Origin: Oscillospiraceae bacterium
GTDB taxonomy: Bacteria; Bacillota; Clostridia; Oscillospirales; UBA644
DNA: 36,983 nt
Direction: 5' to 3'
Assembly: GCA_902783255.1 (NCBI GenBank)
Contig: CACZQB010000054.1
Coordinates: 1-36,983, forward strand
Made by a program: the position numbers and the translations under genes. The notes beneath the pieces were generated by a model. The model had not been told where the DNA came from. It saw only the letters and a list, made by a program, of their open reading frames with translations, and made no database searches. Below, one piece after another: positions 31,951 through 36,983 of the stretch (position 1 is the first letter of the stretch; each line of letters begins with the position of its first letter).

Positions 31951-32853
31951 GTGGAATTTATAATTTTGTTGTTGTTAATGGTCGCATTTATAGTTTTTCT
32001 GCTTATTACGGGTGAAAGAATCCTCGTATCATCAATTATACGACCGAAAAAAATCACAACCGATACAATAGATTCAGAGATAAGATTTCAAAACGAAAAC
32101 AGATTTACTGTTAACACATCTTCAGAGATTCCTCTATCATTTTTATATATTCCGGCAAAAGCCGACGAAAGAATACCGGATAAAATAGTTTTTCTTTTTC
32201 ACGGCTACAACAGAACGGGAGAGTCATTAAAAAAATATGCCTCGATTTTCCTCGAAGAAGGCTTTTCTGTGATAATTCCGGACAATCGTTTCTGCGGACA
32301 CAGCGGTGGAGACTGCCTCGGGCTTGCTGCACTTGACGCAGATGATTCGCTCGCCATCTTCAAGTGGATCAAAGACTGTTTTCCGGGAGATATACCGATC
32401 GGTCTTTTCGGCGAATCGTTTGGTGCAGCACAAGCAATCTTACTTGCTTCTTCGAATAACGTACAAAATATTTCATTTGTTATTTCAGACAGTTCTTTTT
32501 CCAATCTTTATTCACTGCTGAAAGAGCGCGTAAGGGCAGATTACAGGATCAAGGCATTTCCGTTGCTTACTGTCGCAGCATTTTCTATTAAGAAAAAATA
32601 CGGTATAGACATTAAAAATGTCAGTCCATTAAAGGCGTTGGAAAAATGCGCAGATATTCCTGTTTTTTTTATCCATGGTGAAAATGATACATTTATTCTA
32701 CCGCAAATGTCCATAGATTTATACAATGCTAAAAATTGCGGATACAAAAAATTTTATCTTGCCGAAGGAGCCTCTCATTGCTCTGCATATGATATTGATC
32801 CCGAGGGATATAAAAAGAAGATACAAGAATTTCTTAATAAAATTAATGCTTAA
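31951..32853 (+). CDS. Alpha/beta hydrolase with N-terminal membrane anchor
   Basis: GTG 31951 follows AAAGGGG by eight bases; an in-frame TTG at 31885 falls in the -35 box and is rejected. The product is 300 residues. The N-terminus (residues 1-20) is hydrophobic and likely a membrane anchor. The alpha/beta fold has FLFHGYNRTG (oxyanion strand), GESFG with Ser156 as nucleophile, GENDTF with Asp246, and GASHC with His276. It resembles BAAT/YqkD-type esterases; the substrate is not predictable. It ends 11 bases before the methyltransferase gene and so is co-transcribed. Confidence 0.9.
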   Translation: MEFIILLLLMVAFIVFLLITGERILVSSIIRPKKITTDTIDSEIRFQNENRFTVNTSSEIPLSFLYIPAKADERIPDKIVFLFHGYNRTGESLKKYASIFLEEGFSVIIPDNRFCGHSGGDCLGLAALDADDSLAIFKWIKDCFPGDIPIGLFGESFGAAQAILLASSNNVQNISFVISDSSFSNLYSLLKERVRADYRIKAFPLLTVAAFSIKKKYGIDIKNVSPLKALEKCADIPVFFIHGENDTFILPQMSIDLYNAKNCGYKKFYLAEGASHCSAYDIDPEGYKKKIQEFLNKINA

Positions 32854-32864
32854 CAGAGGGAATT

Positions 32865-34019
32865 ATGATATTTGATCTCATAGCTACCACGGCATTCGGA
32901 ATAGAGTCTGTTACCGCAAGAGAACTAGAGGAACTCGGTTTTTCCGTAATGAAAGTTGAAAACGGACGGATCACTTTTAAAGGATCTGAACGCGATATAG
33001 CTCGCTGCAATATATATCTGAGAACTGCAGACCGTATACTCATCAAAGCCGCCGAATTTAAAGCCACAACATTTGAAGAGCTTTTTCAAGGCGTGAAAGC
33101 AGTACCGTGGGGAGATTTTCTTCCCGAAGATGCGGAAATGCATGTGGTAGGAAGATCAGTTCGCTCAGGACTTTACAGCGTCCCCGATTGTCAGTCAATA
33201 ACAAAAAAGGCTATCGTCGAAAGGATGAAAGAAAAGTATCATCGCTCATTTTTTGAAGAAAACGGGCCGAAATATAAGATTGAAGTAGCGATTTTGAAGG
33301 ATATCGTTTCCATAACAGTCGATACGACGGGACCTGGGCTGAATAAACGCGGATACAGAAAAATCGTCGGTGAAGCCCCACTGAAAGAAACAATGGCATG
33401 TGCTCTGATTCTTTTATCTTACTGGAAAAGCGGCAGAATCCTTGTCGATCCTCTTTGTGGTTCGGGAACAATTCCGATCGAAGCTGCGATGATTTCAAAA
33501 AAAATTGCTCCGGGTGTCAACAGACACTTTGTAAGTGAAACATGGAGAGAATTTGATCAGAATATCTGGAAAGATGTAAGAAATGAGGCAAGGTCTGAGG
33601 AAATTGAAAACTCACCCCAAACCATTCTCGGCAGCGATCTTAACCCCAAAGCAGTAGAGCTCGCACTTCATCATGCAAAAGAAGCAGGGGTGGCGGATGT
33701 TGCTTCTTTTAAGCAAATGAATGTTTTAGACTTTTATTCCAAAGAAAAATATGGATTTATTATTACAAATCCTCCTTACGGAGAGAGAATCGGAGAAATA
33801 CACGCCGTTGAATCTCTCTATCGTGACCTTGGCAAAGTTTACAAGCGACTTGACTCATGGTCCTTATATATAATAACTTCAAATCCATCATTTGAGAAAC
33901 TGTTTGGGAAAACCGCAGACAGGCGAAGGAAACTTTATAATGGTCAGCTTCTTTGCCAGTATTATCAGTTTTATGGCCCAAAACCTCCGAAAAGCACTTT
34001 ACAGTCATTACAAAAATGA
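32865..34019 (+). CDS. THUMP-domain RNA methyltransferase (RlmL-type, Class I SAM)
   Basis: The 384-residue protein has an N-terminal THUMP domain (about 45-155), then a Rossmann methyltransferase with DPLCGSGTIPIEAAM (195-209) for SAM binding and NPPYGER (302-308), the N-methylation motif. It resembles the RlmL N-terminal half and B. subtilis YpsC, which are credited with N2-guanine methylation in 23S rRNA; the exact site is not determined. AGAGGGA lies before the ATG. It is second in the operon with the alpha/beta hydrolase. Confidence 0.93.
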   Translation: MIFDLIATTAFGIESVTARELEELGFSVMKVENGRITFKGSERDIARCNIYLRTADRILIKAAEFKATTFEELFQGVKAVPWGDFLPEDAEMHVVGRSVRSGLYSVPDCQSITKKAIVERMKEKYHRSFFEENGPKYKIEVAILKDIVSITVDTTGPGLNKRGYRKIVGEAPLKETMACALILLSYWKSGRILVDPLCGSGTIPIEAAMISKKIAPGVNRHFVSETWREFDQNIWKDVRNEARSEEIENSPQTILGSDLNPKAVELALHHAKEAGVADVASFKQMNVLDFYSKEKYGFIITNPPYGERIGEIHAVESLYRDLGKVYKRLDSWSLYIITSNPSFEKLFGKTADRRRKLYNGQLLCQYYQFYGPKPPKSTLQSLQK

Positions 34020-34079
34020 CAATCTGAATCTGTATTTTTGTCAATTCTCGCTCTTATTTATAACATTTTACAAAAACAC

Positions 34080-34108
34080 TTGCATTTTTCATATAAAAAT
34101 GATATAAT
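34080..34108 (+). promoter_or_regulatory. Promoter of the HI0933-hutP-cmk-plsC operon
   Basis: TTGCAT, 17 bp, perfect TATAAT. The leader before the ATG at 34180 is about 65 bases and has no obvious ribosome site near the start codon. Confidence 0.7.
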
Positions 34109-34179
34109 TAAATAAATAGATTATTGGATGATATTTAAAATAATGAATTATTTCGATTTTTTACAAGTATATATTTCGA

Positions 34180-35430
34180 ATGAATACACTTACAACTGAC
34201 TGTGTTATTGTTGGCGGCGGTGCATCCGGAATGATGGCTGCTGGTTTTGTCGCCGGTTTTTCTGATAAAATTAATGTATTGCTTTTAGAAAAAAATAACA
34301 GCTTAGGAAAAAAACTGCTGATTACAGGAAAAGGTCGATGCAATGTTACTAACGACTGTGATATTGATACCTTTATGAATAATGTGGTCAGAAACAGCAG
34401 ATTTTTATATTCCGCAATATCTTCATTTTCTCCTTCTGATACAATGCTTTTTTTTGAGTCGCTTGGCGTCCCTCTTAAAACAGAAAGAGGTAATCGCGTT
34501 TTTCCGGTCTCGGATCATTCATCAGATATCCTTAATGCTCTGAAAAAGCATTGTAATAAAACAAATATTTCTTATTTGCGCGGTTCATTAAAAAAAATAG
34601 TAGCACAGAATGGTCATGTGGCAGGATGCCTTCTTGAGAATGGTACCTCCATAGAATGTAAATCCGTTATCCTTTCAACCGGCGGAAAATCGTATCCTCA
34701 AACAGGATCGACCGGAGATGGCTATCGTATTGCATCCGACTTAGGACATACAATAATAAATCCTACACCGTCTCTTGTTCCTATTGATGTTGATCAATCA
34801 GAAATATGTGCTCAACTTGAGGGACTTTCACTTAAAAACATATCAATCGCTCTCTTCCGTAACGGAAAGAAAATTTTTAGTGATTTTGGAGAAATGGTTT
34901 TCACATCTTCGGGATTATCGGGACCGATCGTCCTTTCCGCAAGTGCGCATACGAAAAAAGACGACAACATCTTTCTTGATCTTAAACCCGCGCTTGATGA
35001 CAAGAAACTTGATGTTCGAATCATTTCAGATTTTGCTAAATATTCAAACAGAAACTTCGCCAACTCACTTGATGATCTTCTGCCTCAAAAGATGATACCG
35101 GTGATAATCTCCCTTTCCGGAATAGATCCTCAAAAAAAAGTTAATTTGGTAACTAAATCCGAAAGAGCTGCGTTGTTGAGGTGTCTTAAACATTTATCGT
35201 TCACAGTGAAATCCTTACGACCGATTGAAGAGGCTGTTATAACATCCGGAGGCATTTGCGTAAAAGAAATCGATCCTAAAACAATGCAGTCAAAAATAAT
35301 TGAAGGATTGTACTTTGCAGGCGAAATAATCGATTGTGATGCATATACCGGAGGTTTCAACCTACAGATTGCGTTTTCAACAGGTCGGCTGGCAGGGATT
35401 TCGGCAGCAAAGAAAATCGGGGGATTATAA
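34180..35430 (+). CDS. HI0933-like/BaiN-family flavoprotein (FAD-dependent oxidoreductase)
   Basis: The 416-residue protein starts with the FAD dinucleotide motif DCVIVGGGASGMMAA, then LLEKNNSLGKKLLITGKGRCNVTN (the family hallmark), LSTGGKSYPQTGSTGDGY in the middle and TSGGICVKEIDP plus GLYFAGEIIDCDAYTGGFNLQ at the end. It is cytoplasmic and binds FAD; the physiological substrate is unknown, although BaiN in gut clostridia is reported to act on bile acid intermediates. No clear ribosome site precedes the ATG. It is followed five bases later by the HutP-family gene. Confidence 0.93.
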   Translation: MNTLTTDCVIVGGGASGMMAAGFVAGFSDKINVLLLEKNNSLGKKLLITGKGRCNVTNDCDIDTFMNNVVRNSRFLYSAISSFSPSDTMLFFESLGVPLKTERGNRVFPVSDHSSDILNALKKHCNKTNISYLRGSLKKIVAQNGHVAGCLLENGTSIECKSVILSTGGKSYPQTGSTGDGYRIASDLGHTIINPTPSLVPIDVDQSEICAQLEGLSLKNISIALFRNGKKIFSDFGEMVFTSSGLSGPIVLSASAHTKKDDNIFLDLKPALDDKKLDVRIISDFAKYSNRNFANSLDDLLPQKMIPVIISLSGIDPQKKVNLVTKSERAALLRCLKHLSFTVKSLRPIEEAVITSGGICVKEIDPKTMQSKIIEGLYFAGEIIDCDAYTGGFNLQIAFSTGRLAGISAAKKIGGL

Positions 35431-35435
35431 TACTG

Positions 35436-35855
35436 ATGCAGGAAAAAGGTAGTAGGGACGTTGCGCAGGCAGCCGTGAGAATGGCTGCTACCTCAACCAG
35501 AGAAGAGGAAATGTTGCTTAAATCTTCGATGAGCTTACTTGATATCAATATCGGAGCAGTTGATTTCGGCGGAGATTTTATCTCATCAATCAATAAAATT
35601 ATAGACCGGGCAGTTTTTCTGGCAAAACGCGAAAGCATTATAGGTGATTCTCATGATGAGGAAGGTGCCGTAGCTGGAGCAACACACGAAGCTTTGATAC
35701 AGATTATGCAAAAAGCGACCGGAATGAATATCGGCGGTAAAATCGCTGTCGCGAGAAGCGGAGAACATGTAGCTGTTGCTGTTTTTTTCGGAATTGGTAT
35801 GCTTCATCTCAATGAAGTAGCCGTAGGACTCGGTCACAGAGCGATCAAAACATAA
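35436..35855 (+). CDS. HutP-family RNA-binding regulatory protein
   Basis: The 139-residue protein matches HutP along its length: AAVRMAATSTREEEMLL, IGDSHDEEGAVAGATHEALIQ, GMNIGGKIAVARSGEHVAVAVFFGIG and HLNEVAVGLGHRAI. In B. subtilis HutP is a hexamer that binds histidine and Mg2+ and opens an antiterminator in the hut mRNA; the conserved acidic and His residues (GDSHDEE) are present. No histidine degradation genes are in the window, so here it could regulate another transcript or respond to another ligand. An SD-like sequence is weak. It lies between the flavoprotein and cmk. Confidence 0.9.
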   Translation: MQEKGSRDVAQAAVRMAATSTREEEMLLKSSMSLLDINIGAVDFGGDFISSINKIIDRAVFLAKRESIIGDSHDEEGAVAGATHEALIQIMQKATGMNIGGKIAVARSGEHVAVAVFFGIGMLHLNEVAVGLGHRAIKT

Positions 35856-35872
35856 CTTATTTAACGGGTATT

Positions 35873-36553
35873 ATGAAAACTGTCAATATTGCAATAGATG
35901 GTCCCGCTGGAGCGGGTAAAAGCAGCCTTGCAAAAGCTGTTGCAGCAAAACTGGGCTATACTTATATTGATACCGGTGCATTGTATAGAGCAATAGCGTT
36001 TAAAACTCTTCAGCTCGGTATAACTATATCCGATCTTGTTTCTATTAAGCAAATGCTTTTACGCACAACGATTTCTTTTCGTCACATTAACGGTACTCAA
36101 TGTGTTTATGTTGACGGGAAAGACGTTACCGGTAAAATCAGAACGAACGAAATATCCTCGGCTGCATCAGCAATATCTGCCATACCGGATGTTCGCTCAT
36201 TTCTCCTCGGGCTTCAGAGAGACATAGCTTCAAAAGAAAATGTTGTTATGGACGGAAGAGATATCGGAACTGTTGTGTTGCCGAATGCCGATATAAAAAT
36301 ATTTCTGACAGCTTCTGTTGAAGAGAGAGCGAAAAGAAGATATGAAGAGCAAAAAAACACCATCGGATCTGTTACTTACGAAGAAATCGTTTCCACGATG
36401 ATCACACGCGACAAAAACGACTCAGAGCGAGCTGTCGCACCTCTTAAACCGGCGACAGATGCTATAATACTCGACAATAGCGGTTTTGAATCGCATCAGA
36501 CACTGGAATCAGCACTGAATATAATAGAGAATAAATTGAAAAATGCTTTATAA
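35873..36553 (+). CDS. cmk: Cytidylate kinase
   Basis: The 226-residue protein has AIDGPAGAGKSSLAKAVA (P-loop G10-S17), YIDTGALYRAIAFK (nucleotide-binding), VVMDGRDIGTVVLPNADIKIFLTAS and EERAKRRYEEQ, typical of bacterial Cmk. It phosphorylates CMP or dCMP to the diphosphate in the cytoplasm. The start follows the HutP-family stop by 17 bases. It is followed by plsC with an 11-base overlap, and cmk-plsC-ispH order is common in Clostridia, so ispH may lie beyond the window. Confidence 0.96.
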   Translation: MKTVNIAIDGPAGAGKSSLAKAVAAKLGYTYIDTGALYRAIAFKTLQLGITISDLVSIKQMLLRTTISFRHINGTQCVYVDGKDVTGKIRTNEISSAASAISAIPDVRSFLLGLQRDIASKENVVMDGRDIGTVVLPNADIKIFLTASVEERAKRRYEEQKNTIGSVTYEEIVSTMITRDKNDSERAVAPLKPATDAIILDNSGFESHQTLESALNIIENKLKNAL

Positions 36554-36983
36554 ATTTGCTCGATTTTTATTTACGATTTATTGTTATGTTTTCAATCGTA
36601 TCCGGATTTACGGTCGTGAAAACGAACCTGAAGAGGGATCTGTAATTTTGTTTTGCAATCATCAATCTGCTTTTGATATACTTCCTTTAAATATTGCAAT
36701 AAAAAGACAGATAAATTTCATGGGAAAAGCATCTCTGTTTAAAATTCCTTTAATAGGGTATATTGTAAAAAAATACGGCGCTTTTCCCGTTGACCGTGAA
36801 CATGTTGATATCTCTGCAATAAAAAATTCTTTAAAAACGCTTAAAAGTGAAAAAATATTAGGGATTTTTCCTGAAGGTACAAGAGTTAAAAACGGTCTTA
36901 CAAAAGAAGGTATTCCTCCGGAGATAAAACCGGGATTTGTAATGATTGCCATGAAGTCTAAAGCTACAATGCTTCCGGTACGA
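36543..36983 (+). CDS. plsC: 1-acyl-sn-glycerol-3-phosphate acyltransferase, truncated at window edge
   Basis: The frame is open from ATG 36543 to the window edge (147 codons). NHQSAFD (H40, D45) is the HX4D catalytic motif, followed by RQINFMGKASLFKIPLIGY and GIFPEGTRVKNG, the FPEGTR substrate motif (109-114). It acylates lysophosphatidate to phosphatidate at the membrane; no membrane segment is certain in the visible part. Its ATG lies inside the end of cmk (11-base overlap), so translation is coupled. The C-terminus is missing because the window ends. Confidence 0.92.
   Translation, partial: MLYKFARFLFTIYCYVFNRIRIYGRENEPEEGSVILFCNHQSAFDILPLNIAIKRQINFMGKASLFKIPLIGYIVKKYGAFPVDREHVDISAIKNSLKTLKSEKILGIFPEGTRVKNGLTKEGIPPEIKPGFVMIAMKSKATMLPVR

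Noticed and set aside
34010..34050. TGACAA/TTGTCA hairpin after the THUMP methyltransferase
   Set aside because: The stem is six pairs with a long loop and an interrupted T run, so a terminator is not supported.

Overview
The window looks like a chromosomal segment of an uncultured or little-studied Clostridia-type Firmicute. The evidence is an A/T-rich sequence, strong Shine-Dalgarno sites, near-consensus sigma-A promoters with 17-bp spacers, CCA-encoding tRNA genes, a GlgC/GlgD pair, an Na+-pumping decarboxylase beta subunit, a HutP-family protein and a HydS-like hydrogenase-family operon. No rRNA, CRISPR array, transposase, integrase or phage gene was seen. The species cannot be named from this sequence.

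Region 1 (1-3550, minus strand) holds a truncated KDG-kinase-type sugar kinase behind a tRNA-Val gene, then an operon for a flippase-like membrane protein, an amidohydrolase and a small lipoprotein. Region 2 (3560-11700, plus strand) starts at a promoter divergent from region 1. It encodes two DRTGG-domain proteins, an RsbT-like ATPase, a HydS-like iron-sulfur protein and a PHP phosphoesterase. These are followed by a membrane-anchored TPR/LRR protein, HflK, HflC and a sugar-phosphate isomerase-like protein, ending at a clear terminator.

Region 3 (11700-12200) holds a short direct repeat and a tRNA-Thr/tRNA-Pro transcript on the minus strand. Region 4 (12260-19980, plus) has a lone CofE-like ligase gene, a MarR regulator with a perfect 20-bp palindromic operator driving a heterodimeric ABC exporter, and a two-gene unit of a VanY-like protein that has lost its zinc ligands plus a Gfo/Idh/MocA dehydrogenase.

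Region 5 (20000-31840, minus) carries a complete glycogen operon in the order glgB-glgC-glgD-glgA-glgP-GH13. After it come a sodium-pump decarboxylase beta subunit, a 48-residue gamma-like membrane peptide and a NUDIX hydrolase. Synthesis (GlgC/D, GlgA, GlgB) and breakdown (GlgP, GH13 hydrolase) of glycogen are therefore in one transcript. Region 6 (31888-36983, plus) has an alpha/beta hydrolase, a THUMP RNA methyltransferase, an HI0933-type flavoprotein, a HutP-family protein, cytidylate kinase and a truncated PlsC acyltransferase.

The best candidates for under-described biology are the HydS-like/DRTGG/RsbT-like/PHP operon with its possible operator and leader hairpin, the catalytically dead VanY-like protein, and the TPR/LRR membrane protein next to HflKC.
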